Part shown: positions 38,910 to 49,000 of the stretch, piece by piece | How positions within the stretch are numbered: position 1 is the first letter of the stretch | Layout: each line of letters starts with the position of its first letter | Assembly (NCBI RefSeq): GCF_029395475.1 | Contig: NZ_CP113917.1 | Span: 1,054,001 to 1,118,000 of the forward strand | Reading direction: 5' to 3' | Source of the DNA: Bifidobacterium sp. ESL0775 | GTDB taxonomy: Bacteria > Actinomycetota > Actinomycetes > Actinomycetales > Bifidobacteriaceae | DNA length: 64,000 nucleotides | Program-made: the position numbers and the translations under genes | Notes under the pieces: model-generated | Seen by the model: the letters and a program-made list of their open reading frames with translations, nothing else | Told to the model about the DNA's origin: nothing | Database searches by the model: none

Positions 38910-39668
38910 CTATCGATTCAAGAGGTTCGAAATCGGCTTGTAGATGATGAAGGTCACCACGCCGTGGATCGCGAATTTGATGAGGTTGAACGGCAGGAGG
39001 ATCGGCACGACCATCTTCAGCACCTGCGCCGTGGTCATGTGCGCGTAGATGGGCGTGATCAGCAGGTTGCCGCCGATGGCCGCGATGAGGCCGAAGAGCA
39101 CGCCGACGAGGATGCCGGCCAACGCGCCCATGCGGGTGCGTATGCGCTTGTAGACCATGGCCGCCGGAACGCTCAGGAACACCGAGACCGCGATCGACAT
39201 GATCGCGCCCCACGGGTTCATGAAGAGGTGGGGAATCCAGCTCAGGACACTGACGATGAAGGCCGCCATGGGTCCGAACGCGAAGCCCGCGACCAGGCAG
39301 ATGATGCCCGAAAGATCGTATTTGAGCCACGGAACGCCGGGCATGATGGGGAATTCGATGAACGAGGCGGCCATCGCCAACGCCACGAACAGCGAGTAGA
39401 TGGCGATGCGCTGCGTCGACCAGCGGCCTTTGTCGGCCACGCCGGTGGAGTGCGACGACTGTGTTTTGTCGTGGTGGGCACCGCCGTTTTCCTCAGGGAT
39501 TTCGGTGTCGGTCGGATCCGTGACCGTTGTGGAATCCTTGGTTTCGGCGGCGTTCGTGGAATTTACGGAGTCTATGGAATCTGCCGAATTTGTGGTTTCC
39601 GTCGAATCCGCAGTGCCGTGATCGTCATTGGTTAATGACGGATTTTGGGTATCAGAAATATCGCTCAT
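38910..39668 (-). CDS. ribU: Riboflavin ECF transporter S component (RibU-like)
   Basis: Membrane substrate-binding subunit of about 252 residues. An acidic Ser/Thr/Asp-rich N-terminal region (about 1-85) precedes about six TM helices with RibU/ECF-S features (AMAASFIEFPI, LKYDLSGI, GALAGILVGVL). Riboflavin/FMN specificity is inferred from the FMN riboswitch directly upstream and the fold. I chose ATG 39668; the frame stays open into the riboswitch, but initiation there is not credible. The A-A-T fusion follows in the same operon. Confidence 0.88.
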   Translation of the reverse strand: MSDISDTQNPSLTNDDHGTADSTETTNSADSIDSVNSTNAAETKDSTTVTDPTDTEIPEENGGAHHDKTQSSHSTGVADKGRWSTQRIAIYSLFVALAMAASFIEFPIMPGVPWLKYDLSGIICLVAGFAFGPMAAFIVSVLSWIPHLFMNPWGAIMSIAVSVFLSVPAAMVYKRIRTRMGALAGILVGVLFGLIAAIGGNLLITPIYAHMTTAQVLKMVVPILLPFNLIKFAIHGVVTFIIYKPISNLLNR

Positions 39669-39678
39669 GATGAGCCCC

Positions 39679-39821
39679 GTTTCTTTCATCCGGACTGTAA
39701 CCGTTGGCCCCGGATTCTTACCGGATCGACCGCTTTCGCGGCTCGCGGGCTTCGGCAATGCTGTCGTTATGAAACCGACAGTGTCGTTACCGCCAATAAG
39801 GAATTTCACCTTCCCTGAAAC
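39679..39821 (-). promoter_or_regulatory. FMN riboswitch (RFN element)
   Basis: On the minus strand the hallmark blocks appear in order: AAGGTGAAATTCC, TTGGCGGTAA, CCGCGAG, GATCCGGTAAGAATCCGG, GGCCAACGGT and AGTCCGGATGAAAGAAAC. P1 is formed by GTTTC (39817-39821) and GAAAC (39679-39683). P1 ends 10 bases before the ribU start codon and adjoins the likely ribosome site GGGG, so FMN binding probably blocks translation. Confidence 0.96.
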
Positions 39822-39987
39822 TTGCCTCTCCATCTATACCCGTATGTGTGGTCATCGCGCAAGGCCTGTCCGTGCAAAGCCGAAAGGTGGATTGCTTTAT
39901 GCGTGAGATTGGCTTCATTCCGCCATTTTCGTGATGGGCCTGATTGGGCGATGGCTCGCCATCGAGTGGCGGTGCAAGAATAAGGAT

Positions 39988-41046
39988 ATGACTGAAAACG
40001 AGGAACCCATGGAAGTTAGCGAAACCGAAGATAAGGGCGTCAAGGTCTCGGACGTCTCTCCGATCGACAAACTGGCCATCGTCGTGGTGACCTACAAGCG
40101 CCAGAAGCTCTTGGCGCGGCTGTTCGATTCCATCAAGGCGCTGAAAGTCGCCCCATGGCGCGTGGTCGTGGTCGACAACGAGCACAGTGGGGACACCGAG
40201 GTGATGGTCCGCCAGTTCCGCGACGCGCTCGACGCCCACTGGGGCAGGACCGAACCGGACGAGAGCGGCAACACCAGCCGTGTGGTCTACGCGCCCCAGG
40301 AAGGCAATATCGGCGGTTCCGGCGGTTTCTCCAACGGGGTCAAGAAGGCCTACGAGCTTGGCGCCGAATGGTTCTGGGTGATGGACGACGACGTGGCCGT
40401 GCTCCCCAACGCCATCGGGCAGCTCGCCAAATGGACGCCGCGCCACGATGTCATTCAGGGCTCGCGTCTCGATTATGATGGCGGCGACTTCTACTGGCAG
40501 TACGATTTCATCGTCCCGCTCGGCATCCCCAACCCCATCGCCCCCGCGGCGTTCGGGCCTTCCGGCTACCGCACGATGGACACGATGTGCTTCGAGGGCG
40601 GCCTGTTCCGTCGCAACATCGTCGAGCAGATCGGCCTGCCCGACCCGCGCTTCTTCATCTACTGGGACGACACGATTTACGGCTACCTCGCCAGCAAGGT
40701 GACCGACCCGATCGTGGTCAACGACAAGATCATCCAGCGCACCCGCGATATCGGCAACTGGGACATCGCCGGCCTGCGCCAGCTGAACTCGACCTCCGAC
40801 ATGAACCGTTACCACATCATGCGCAACCGCGGCTACATGGCCCGTTACTTCATGACCCATGGCGATTTCCGTCCGGCCCTGTTCGGCCTGGGCACGTTGC
40901 TCACCGCCATCAAAGAGGTCATCCGACTCGTCGCCGTCGACCGTGAGCACGTCAAGACTGGTCTCAAGGCCATTGCCAAGGGCTGGGTCGATTCGCGCAA
41001 GCTGCTCCACGACCCGAACTGGCAGCCGATGCCGCCGCTGAAGTGA
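39988..41046 (+). CDS. Family 2 glycosyltransferase, galactofuranosyl/rhamnosyltransferase-like
   Basis: GT2-family enzyme of about 352 residues. GT-A fold: IVVVTYKR start, VVVDNEHSGD, GGSGGFSNG, and the metal-binding DDDVAVLP (DxD), then FIYWDDTIYGY, a pattern shared with GlfT-like galactofuranosyltransferases. No TM helix. It may build a cell-wall or exopolysaccharide galactan or rhamnan. The start is uncertain: ATG 39988 (AAGGA very close) or ATG 40009 (GAGGAA); the frame extends upstream to 39931. It is divergent from the riboflavin operon. Confidence 0.88.
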   Translation: MTENEEPMEVSETEDKGVKVSDVSPIDKLAIVVVTYKRQKLLARLFDSIKALKVAPWRVVVVDNEHSGDTEVMVRQFRDALDAHWGRTEPDESGNTSRVVYAPQEGNIGGSGGFSNGVKKAYELGAEWFWVMDDDVAVLPNAIGQLAKWTPRHDVIQGSRLDYDGGDFYWQYDFIVPLGIPNPIAPAAFGPSGYRTMDTMCFEGGLFRRNIVEQIGLPDPRFFIYWDDTIYGYLASKVTDPIVVNDKIIQRTRDIGNWDIAGLRQLNSTSDMNRYHIMRNRGYMARYFMTHGDFRPALFGLGTLLTAIKEVIRLVAVDREHVKTGLKAIAKGWVDSRKLLHDPNWQPMPPLK

Positions 41047-41273
41047 CCGGAGTTTTCGATCATTCTTGACTTGTATATGCTGAATGGGATAAGAATCATC
41101 GCTATTTAAAAGCGGAACTGATTCATTGAAATCTGGCGTTGGCTTTAGCGCAGCGTTCGACAGACTATGCGCCGTTGGGGCTGATTTGGCAGTGGATTCG
41201 TGCCGTTTGGCTATCGGATGCTATAGAATGTCAACGATTCTTTTATTCCGCAGTGTACCAAGAGGGGTTAGCG

Positions 41274-42041
41274 ATGATTGAAACAGCACAGGCCTTTGGC
41301 GTGGATATTGGCGGTTCGGGTATCAAGGCTGCGCCCGTGGACTTGGAAAAGGGCGAGTTCGCCCTGCCTCGTTTGAAGATCCTCACCCCCGAGGTCTCCA
41401 CCCCGGATGCCATCGCGGCCGTTGTGCGCGAGGAACTCGAGCATTTCGAGGTTCCCGCTGGCGCTCCGGTGGGCATCGCCTTCCCCGCCCCCATCAAGCC
41501 TGGCAAGCCGCTTGATTTCATGGCCAACCTCGACAAGTCGTGGATCGGCCTTGACGTCACCGAGGTCTTCTCCCAGGCCTGCGGACGCCCGGTCACCGTG
41601 GTCAACGACGCGGACGCGGCGGGTCTTGCCGAGCAGCAGTACGGCGCGGCCAAGGGCGAGGATGGCCTGGTCATCGCCACCACACTGGGCACCGGCATCG
41701 GCACGGCGCTCATCTATCACGGCGTGCTGCTCCCCAACACGGAGCTCGGCCATATCCAGCTCGAAAAGGGCAAGGGCGACGCCGAGAAGTACGCGGCCTC
41801 CTCGGTGCGCGACAAGAAGAGCCTCGGCTACAAGAAATGGGCCAAGCGCCTGACCAAGTATTACAGCCTGCTGGAGAAGTACTTCAGCCCTGACCTCTTC
41901 GTTGTGGGCGGCGGCGTGAGCCGTATGGCCGACAAGTTCCTGCCCTACATCGACATCAAGACCCCGATTGTGCAGGCCAAGCTGCGCAACGAGGCGGGCA
42001 TCGTCGGCGCCGCGTATTACGCGACCACCAAGCTCGTCTGA
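41274..42041 (+). CDS. ppgK: Polyphosphate glucokinase
   Basis: Phosphorylates glucose using polyphosphate (and usually ATP), 255 residues, ROK-type sugar kinase fold. The family start DIGGSGIKAAPVDL, the catalytic Asp in VNDADAAGLAEQ, and TTLGTGIGTALI for phosphate binding are clear; these match actinobacterial PpgK. The start at 41274 has GAGGGG 7 bases upstream; the frame stays open to 41139 but without a site. TATAGAAT at about 41221 may be its promoter. A terminator follows. Confidence 0.93.
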   Translation: MIETAQAFGVDIGGSGIKAAPVDLEKGEFALPRLKILTPEVSTPDAIAAVVREELEHFEVPAGAPVGIAFPAPIKPGKPLDFMANLDKSWIGLDVTEVFSQACGRPVTVVNDADAAGLAEQQYGAAKGEDGLVIATTLGTGIGTALIYHGVLLPNTELGHIQLEKGKGDAEKYAASSVRDKKSLGYKKWAKRLTKYYSLLEKYFSPDLFVVGGGVSRMADKFLPYIDIKTPIVQAKLRNEAGIVGAAYYATTKLV

Positions 42042-42054
42042 GATCTCTTTATGG

Positions 42055-42087
42055 GTTCCGTCCAACGTAAGGTTGGGCGGAACTTTT
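42055..42087 (+). terminator. ppgK terminator
   Basis: A 12-bp stem (42055-42066 with 42072-42083, one G-T pair) followed by TTTT. Confidence 0.88.
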
Positions 42088-42247
42088 CCGTTGTGACGGT
42101 GCTTTGTAGTGTTGTTTTTAATTGCGAATCCTTGGGCGTTGAAAGTCGGTAGTCATTGATGGCGTTTGGCGGCCGTCGGTGTCGTCAGTGCCGGAAATCG
42201 ATGATTGAAAATCAGTATTCGCGAATCAGTATCTGGGATGGAGGATC

Positions 42248-43447
42248 ATGCGTTTTTCGTCAAGGGTTGGTTCGACCAGGCTTAATCGCATTGCCGAGGC
42301 CGAAGCCGCGGCCAGAAGCCGGGGAATCAAGCTCGGCACCGTCAATGATTCCAACCCGACTAGGCATGGCCTTGCCCCCAAGGAGGTGCCGGGCGTCTAC
42401 ACCGCCGAGCCGCGTGGGCCGTTGTCGGCGCGCCGGCAATTGGCCGAGTTTCTGACGAAGCGAAATCTCGAGGAAACCAGTGGAGGCCGAAATCCTTTAG
42501 CATCGGTCGATCCCGACCGGCTTTACCTGCTCAGTTCCACATCCGAGGCATATACCTGGCTGTTCAAGCTGATGTGCGACCCGGGCGACATCGTTCTGGG
42601 GCCCAAGCCCGGCTATCCGTTGATCGAGTCCATTGGTGGGCTCGAAAACGTGGTCACCTTGGAATACCAGCTGGGGTTCGACGGGTCGTGGTTCATCGAC
42701 GTGGCGTGGCTGCGTGCGCTTCTGGAAAGCCCGGAAGGCCACAAGGTGCGGGCCATCGTCCTCATCAACCCCAACAACCCCACGGGCTCCTACGTCAAAC
42801 CCGACGAGCGCGAGGCTCTGGTGGCGCTGTGCCGCGAGCATGGGGTCGCCATCATCGCCGACGAGGTGTTCTTCGACTATTCGTTGGAGCCATTCACCGG
42901 CAACCGTCGGCTGGCGGGGGAGCCGGGCGCGCTGGTCTTTGCGCTTGACGGCTTCTCCAAGTTGCTGGCCGCCCCGCACGCCAAGGTCGGGTGGATTGAG
43001 GTCAGCGGGCCGGATGACCTGGTCGCCGAGGCGCAGCGCAGGCTTGACATCATCGCGGACGACTACCTGCCGTTCAGCGACATCATCGCCACGCGGATGC
43101 CGGAGCTGCTTGCGGCGGTTCCCGTTCAGCTGGAGCGTGTGCGACAACGCACCCGAACCAATCTCAAGTGCCTGCACGCCATGCTTGACGAGGACACAGC
43201 CGGCTTGGTCTCGGTGCTTCGCGTCGAAGGAGGCTGGAACGTGCTCCTGCGTTTCCCCTCGGTCGTCGACGAAAACGCCTTGGTGTTGCGGCTCGTCCGC
43301 GATTTCAACCTGACCGGCCAGCCCGGCTATTACTTCGACATGACCGAGAACGGCTATCTCGCCGTCTCCCTGCTGCCCGAGCCGGAAGTTTTCGAACGTA
43401 ATATTCGTGCCGTTCTTGCCGCCGTTTCTAAAGAGATCGAGGCATAA
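42248..43447 (+). CDS. PLP-dependent aminotransferase, class I/II
   Basis: Fold-type I aminotransferase of 399 residues. Visible: substrate/PLP region SSTSEAYTWLFK, INPNNPTGSY with the conserved Asn, DEVFFDYSL with the Asp that binds the pyridine N, and the Schiff-base Lys in DGFSKLLAAPHAKVGW. The C-terminal Arg region is less obvious. The substrate is unknown; it could be aspartate/alanine-type. GGAGG lies 5 bases before the ATG. It stands alone between ppgK and a convergent membrane protein gene. Confidence 0.9.
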   Translation: MRFSSRVGSTRLNRIAEAEAAARSRGIKLGTVNDSNPTRHGLAPKEVPGVYTAEPRGPLSARRQLAEFLTKRNLEETSGGRNPLASVDPDRLYLLSSTSEAYTWLFKLMCDPGDIVLGPKPGYPLIESIGGLENVVTLEYQLGFDGSWFIDVAWLRALLESPEGHKVRAIVLINPNNPTGSYVKPDEREALVALCREHGVAIIADEVFFDYSLEPFTGNRRLAGEPGALVFALDGFSKLLAAPHAKVGWIEVSGPDDLVAEAQRRLDIIADDYLPFSDIIATRMPELLAAVPVQLERVRQRTRTNLKCLHAMLDEDTAGLVSVLRVEGGWNVLLRFPSVVDENALVLRLVRDFNLTGQPGYYFDMTENGYLAVSLLPEPEVFERNIRAVLAAVSKEIEA

Positions 43448-43534
43448 GGCCTGATTTGTTCGTGCCTATTTCAATGATGACGGGCGAACCCCCGGAAACT
43501 TCATTCGCGCCTTATTTGATGTATTACATTAATC

Positions 43535-45985
43535 TCACCAGACCATGAACCAAGACATGACGGCTTGGAAAAGGACGGGATCGGTGCGCGTCAGGGCGTC
43601 CTCACGGCCGGGGACGAACATGATGAGGAACGCCAGGACGATGCTCAGCATGACAAGCAGCAGCATGATGAGGCGGATGGCCACACGGCCCCAATCGATA
43701 CGCGGGCGTGAAGTTTTGGATGTAGCGTCACGATGAAGCCTCAGTCTTCCAAACTGATGACGCCGGTTCGGTTCCGGTGACGATACAGGTATTCCGCCCT
43801 TTGCCATATCGGTTGGTGACGCCATCGAAGTGCGTTCCGTGGCGCGGCAAGGCCCGGCTTCGCCGGTTACCGCGGCCATTACCACGGTGGCGGCCAAGGC
43901 CACAATCCAGCTGAAATCGACCATGTAGCGCCAGCCGATGCCACCTTTGAGGGTGTCGACCAGAAGCAACAGCAGGGCAAGCGGCAGGGACGTCAATGTG
44001 ACGCGGAGCAGGCCGGAACGACGGATGCGCCGCCGTACTCGGGGGAGGAGCAGCAAGGCCACCAGCAACAGCGCCGGGCACAGTACGAACAACCCGCCCA
44101 CCATCGGTTCGGTGTAGCTCCACGACGGCAAGGGCGTCGGATTGATGGTGGTGAAGGGGAACTCGTGTGAGAGGCGCAACGGCAGGAACAAATAGTAGCC
44201 AAGCGTTGGCAGCAGGTTCACCAGGGCGTTGCGGTAATGGGTCATGTCGGCGACCGTGATCTGGTAGCGCTCGCCGAAGTCGATGGGGGAGCCGAAACGG
44301 GCCGCGTTGTAGGCGCAAAGCGGTATCACGACGATCAGTGCGGGCAGCAGGACGGCGGCCAGCGCGCCGATGATGGCCTTGCGTTTGGATGGGGCGGCTG
44401 AGGTTGGGGCCTTATGGAACATCGCGCGGATCTGCGGCCAGAAGATCGGGAAGGCGAGCAGGGCGATCAACGTGAACGTCGGCCGGCAGCCGAAATTGGC
44501 CGCGAGGCACAGCGACCCGGCCGCCAGATGCGGCCAGGACAGCGCAGGGGCGTCGCCAATGGCCAGCGTATGACGTTGAGAAGATGGTGATGTGTCGTCG
44601 TCGTGGGCTTTTCCGGCTGGGGAGGAGATATGGCCATCTTGGTTTGGGGACACGATGGCGCCCAGCCAGAACCACAGGCCCATGACGCTCAGGGCCAGCG
44701 AGGCCGCGAACGGCACGGAGTAGAAGTTCATGCGGAATGCCAGATATCCGGCCTGGGAGCCCAGTAAGAAAACGGTGATGGCCATGCTGGTGGCGGCCAA
44801 GGAGATGGAAGGCCTTGCCATCTTGAGCACCCTGATGACGAGCAGCGAGCCGAACACCACGAAGACGAACAGCAGCAGGGCCACGGCGACGCCAGATGGC
44901 AGCATCAACCCGCCAGGGGTAAACCACGAGGTGACCAGACGGTACGGCGCGAAGAGCAAGAGGGCCGGCAGGACGCCGAAATACGAATACCAGTGGCCGT
45001 CGTGATAGGCATAGTCCCAGTAGATCGGCGAGACGCCGTGGGCGAGCAATGCCTCACGGGCCTGCGGATCGTAGGGGTTGGCGGCCTGTCTCAGTGCGTC
45101 GGGGACCGGCAGGTCGACTGAAACACGGCCGTGCAGCAATGCGTCGGCCAGGTGGCCATATTGGTTGAAATCGTAAGTGTAGTTGCCGGGTTCGTGGAAG
45201 GCGGCGGCATTGGCCGACCAAAGCTCGCGCACAATGGCCAGGGCGGCCAGGACGCCGGCGATGGCGATGAATCCCGCGAATGTGAGATGCTGTCGGCCGC
45301 TCGCGGTGTTGAGCCGGACGCGCCACAGCTTTGAGCCAGGCATCCACAGGGCGAGCAACGCCATCACGGCGGCCATGGCCAGCACGCGTCCCCAGTCGGC
45401 GTGGAACGGCACGCGGACGTTGGCATGCACGGCGGCGATGTCCACCTGCGTGCCCGCAGGCTCCTCTATCCAGACCTTGAAATGGGTTACCTGCGGTGAG
45501 GGGTTGAGCGATGGAACCGTCAGGAAAAGGGAATTGGGCACGTGCGTGGAGACGGAACGTGTGCGCGAGGCCCGTCCGTTGGCGTCGATGCGGATATGGA
45601 ACGAGGACCGAAGGCCTTGGTGGGCCGCTCCCGGCCCCGTTTGGCTTGCCGTCTCATCCTTGTTGGCGCCAAACACTTCGGCCGGTGAGGTGAAACGGAA
45701 CGTCGACTCGGCCGGGTCGAGACGCACGAAACGCGAGCTGCCGTCCGCGTCCACCATGAGGAACGCCGAAGCGGGGTCGTTCACACGTATCGTGCCGTCC
45801 GACTGCCGGGAGAGTCCCGGTCCGAGGGTGTTCAGGGCCGCCTGTGAATCGCGGCTCGCGCTCAGGGTGGTCCAGAAGGGAAGGTTGAAGACGACGCACT
45901 CGAGTAGGAGTATGACGGCCCCCGCCAGGGCCGCGAATACGGCGGTCTTGTGGCGGGAGAGGAAGCTATGCTCGGCAGTGTTCAC
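43535..45985 (-). CDS. Large polytopic membrane protein, glycosyltransferase-C-like, GTG start
   Basis: 816 residues. An N-terminal TM (about 13-35) is followed by a beta-rich extracytoplasmic region (about 40-190), then ten or so TM helices. The loop after TM3, with YDFNQYGHLADALLHGRVSV and YWDYAYHDGHWYSYFGVLPA, resembles catalytic loops of GT-C enzymes, but I see no certain catalytic motif. Possibly a cell-envelope sugar transferase. The GTG start (45983-45985) follows a minus-strand TATAGAAT by 6 bases with no ribosome site, implying a leaderless mRNA. Confidence 0.78.
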   Translation of the reverse strand: MNTAEHSFLSRHKTAVFAALAGAVILLLECVVFNLPFWTTLSASRDSQAALNTLGPGLSRQSDGTIRVNDPASAFLMVDADGSSRFVRLDPAESTFRFTSPAEVFGANKDETASQTGPGAAHQGLRSSFHIRIDANGRASRTRSVSTHVPNSLFLTVPSLNPSPQVTHFKVWIEEPAGTQVDIAAVHANVRVPFHADWGRVLAMAAVMALLALWMPGSKLWRVRLNTASGRQHLTFAGFIAIAGVLAALAIVRELWSANAAAFHEPGNYTYDFNQYGHLADALLHGRVSVDLPVPDALRQAANPYDPQAREALLAHGVSPIYWDYAYHDGHWYSYFGVLPALLLFAPYRLVTSWFTPGGLMLPSGVAVALLLFVFVVFGSLLVIRVLKMARPSISLAATSMAITVFLLGSQAGYLAFRMNFYSVPFAASLALSVMGLWFWLGAIVSPNQDGHISSPAGKAHDDDTSPSSQRHTLAIGDAPALSWPHLAAGSLCLAANFGCRPTFTLIALLAFPIFWPQIRAMFHKAPTSAAPSKRKAIIGALAAVLLPALIVVIPLCAYNAARFGSPIDFGERYQITVADMTHYRNALVNLLPTLGYYLFLPLRLSHEFPFTTINPTPLPSWSYTEPMVGGLFVLCPALLLVALLLLPRVRRRIRRSGLLRVTLTSLPLALLLLLVDTLKGGIGWRYMVDFSWIVALAATVVMAAVTGEAGPCRATERTSMASPTDMAKGGIPVSSPEPNRRHQFGRLRLHRDATSKTSRPRIDWGRVAIRLIMLLLVMLSIVLAFLIMFVPGREDALTRTDPVLFQAVMSWFMVW

Positions 45986-45991
45986 ATGTTT

Positions 45992-45999
45992 ATTCTATA
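45992..45999 (-). promoter_or_regulatory. -10 box of a leaderless GTG-start gene
   Basis: Minus strand TATAGAAT ends 6 bases before GTG 45985, the same spacing as at rarA (TATAGAAT, 6 bases, ATG). Confidence 0.6.
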
Positions 46000-46035
46000 A
46001 GCTTTATGTCTGGCTGAATTGAAACAATTATCTAT

Positions 46036-49000
46036 ATGTCCAATTTCACACAGCATTTGCATGATTTCGCCGATTCCTCATCCCAAGGCGGGTTCATGGC
46101 GCAGGTGCGTCGCGTTGCGCGCCGTGTGAACACCATGGTCGGCACCGGCGTGTCGCGGCATGAAGTCGATGTGAATTCCTCTTCTCCGGCTTCGTCGCAG
46201 AATCCGAACGGCGATATTGGAGACATGATGAAGGAGCTGGCCGGCCATGCTGTCCAGCTGGGGCCGATGGTCAAACGGCGCATTTTCGATGATTTTCCCA
46301 ACATTCCCGAAGGTCTTGCACTTGGCTGGGCCCAGCTGCCCCAACTCGATGGGCGTTTCTTCTCCATCGGCGTGTTCTTGGATCGCAAGGAATTCTGCCA
46401 GGTCGCCTTGGTCGATGGCAAGGGACGCGTGTTCCTGGGGGCTGACCCGCAGATGGACACCCATGGCCTCGATCCGGTGCTGGTGTTCGGCAAGGAAGGC
46501 GATTTCTCCTTGCGCGACGACGCGAGGATACGTGGCGACGAGCCCCATTCCACCTCGATTTCAGGCATAGACGCCACCGGCGGATCCGCGGCGGAGGATG
46601 ATGGCCGGGCTGCGGGGGATCGCAGCGTCGAGGTGGTGCAAGGCGGCATCGTCGGACGCGATATGTTCGGCAACATGGCCTGGCTGGCCTCATGGCTCAA
46701 AACCGGCAACCGGTACACGTTGGAGCAGATGCGTTTGCGTCTGCCCGAATCGTTGCGCCTCGACCTGGAATACCGCGACGCGATGGCCATCGCCTTCTTC
46801 GCCACCTACATGCTCCCGCAGATGAGCGGGCAGATGATGATTGGTTTCGGCGCGGGCAACATCTTCCGCAGGCTCAACCGCGAGGCGCCGCTGGGGGCGA
46901 TCCGGCGCAGCGTGCGCGACAGCCTCGAGGCGCGCAGCCACGGCTTGCGTGTCTCCGGTCTTGAGGATTACTTCGCCGACCTTATGCGCGAATCCGGGGC
47001 GTTGAAGCCCTCGGCCGGACTCGAGGCCGTGCACGGCGCCGAGCCGTTGCATCTCTACACTTCCAGCTACTCGGGTGCCTATTTCTTCACTTGGGACGAT
47101 TCCCTGAACCTGGCGCCGGCGCTCGAGGCGTTGAACATCGAGGGGAACCTCAACCGTTTCGCCTTGGTGAGTGCTTGGCTCGAGCACAACGCGCACACCG
47201 GCGCGCTGCCCATCGAGGACACCGTCACGCGTGCGCAGGCCGCGCAGATCGACCACGCCCTGCTGCAGAACCCCGCGTTGATGGCGCTGAAACCGCTCTC
47301 CGGCCGGGCGTTGGAACTGGATGAGCCGAGCTCCGTGTCATTGCGTCGCATGGTCGGCATCGCCGCCCAGACCGCCGACGGGATCGCGGCCAAGGCGCCG
47401 CTTGCGGAGGTGTCCGATGACGCCTCTTCCGCCTCGCCATCGCAGGCGAAAGGCCGTGGCGAATGGGTGTACCGCCAGGCCGTCGCCACGCTGTTGCGGC
47501 GCCTGCGCCTGCCGTATCGCTTCGACACCGAATTCCGCTCCAACCTCTGTGAGGGCAACGTGGCCGTGTCGTTCACCACCGCCGGGCGCACGATGATGCC
47601 GACCAGTCGTTACGACAAACGCAGTCATACCTGGATTTCCCTGAGCGACGAGGAACGCACCGAGATGAGCGAGCGGTACAACCTTCGCGTCGGGCTGATG
47701 ATCGCCGCGCTGTGCTTCGGAGTCGACGAAACGGTGTCCAACGTCTCCATCCGCATTGATTCGATGGGCTTGGAGGAAGCCGTCGCCCAGCAGGATTCGG
47801 CGATTTCCAAGCTCATGGCGCAGGCGTTGGGTGCCTTCGAGCGCATGCCCACCGGCGACATCCACAGGGGAGGATCGAAAGCCGATCCCAAGGACGGCGA
47901 CATCCATGGCGACCCCACGCATTCCGGTTCGATGGCCTCGGGCCAGGATTCCATGCCGTTCGCGCCGTCAACCGCGGGCTCATCCCAGGAAGACGGGGAT
48001 GATTCGGCACGGTCCGATCAAGACGCCGAACAAGCCGGCGACAATGGCGAAAACGGTAATGCGGAGAATACCGGTTCTTCTGATGCCGGTTTTACGAGCG
48101 ATGGCGATTCCAGGGACGCGAATGGTGACGGCGAAGGGATCGACGCGCAATTCGAGGATTTGATGAAAGGCGTCGATTTCGACAGCATAGCCCTTTCCGT
48201 GCCGCAAGGCGGGCAGGACGCGGATATCGACGATGGCGAAGAGCACCAGAATGGCCAAGGCGGGCGGGACGATGACCCGTTGGCGGTGCTGCGCAGCGGC
48301 CCGACGGCGCACAACATGGCGACCGTGACGTTCACCCGCGAGGAGTTCATGCGCCACATTCAAGCCGACGGGCTGGCCCATCCGGTCGCGACCTACCGCG
48401 CGTTCGGCGCCTCGCTCAACATCAGCGGGGCCATGCCTCGCAACGCCAATCCACAGTTCACCTTGCGGGACAAGCGGTTCTCGCCCCTGGGCAGCCAAGA
48501 GGAGCCAGAGCTTTCCGACGTCAGGCTCAGCGGCGAGGCGAGCAGGATCCTCGGGACCGACAACATCACCGGCTTGTCGATTCAACGGGCCGACCTCCTG
48601 CAGCGGGCGGTCTCCGATTTCCACCGCATTGCCGCCGACGAGGGCCTGCCCACCGTGTCCAAGGCCCAGCGGGCCATGGCGATCGTCGAGGCCAACGGCG
48701 ACCCCGAGCTCAAGAAACTCGCGCCAAGTGTGAGCAGCGCGCTCATCGACGGCGTGGACACCCCGGACCTTGATTTCACCCTTTCCAATGACCTTGACGG
48801 GCAGCGTATCAAGGCCCGTGACCTCTTGTTCTCCGGCCAGGTCGACCAGGCCATCGCCAGCCTTGAGGAGGCGGTCTCCAAGGTCGACGCGCTTTACGCA
48901 GGCACCGGCGCGCCGCGTTATTTCAACTCCTACGCCGAACGCGTGGTCTACAACCGGCTCTTCGCTACCAGCGACGAGCGCACCGTGCTGATCCCCGACA

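Noticed and set aside
39669..39833. Longer ribU start inside the FMN riboswitch
   Set aside because: The frame is open, but the residues are encoded by the riboswitch and start codons there would be buried in its fold.
41139..41273. Upstream extension of ppgK
   Set aside because: The added residues do not match the family and there is a better ribosome site at 41262-41267 for ATG 41274.
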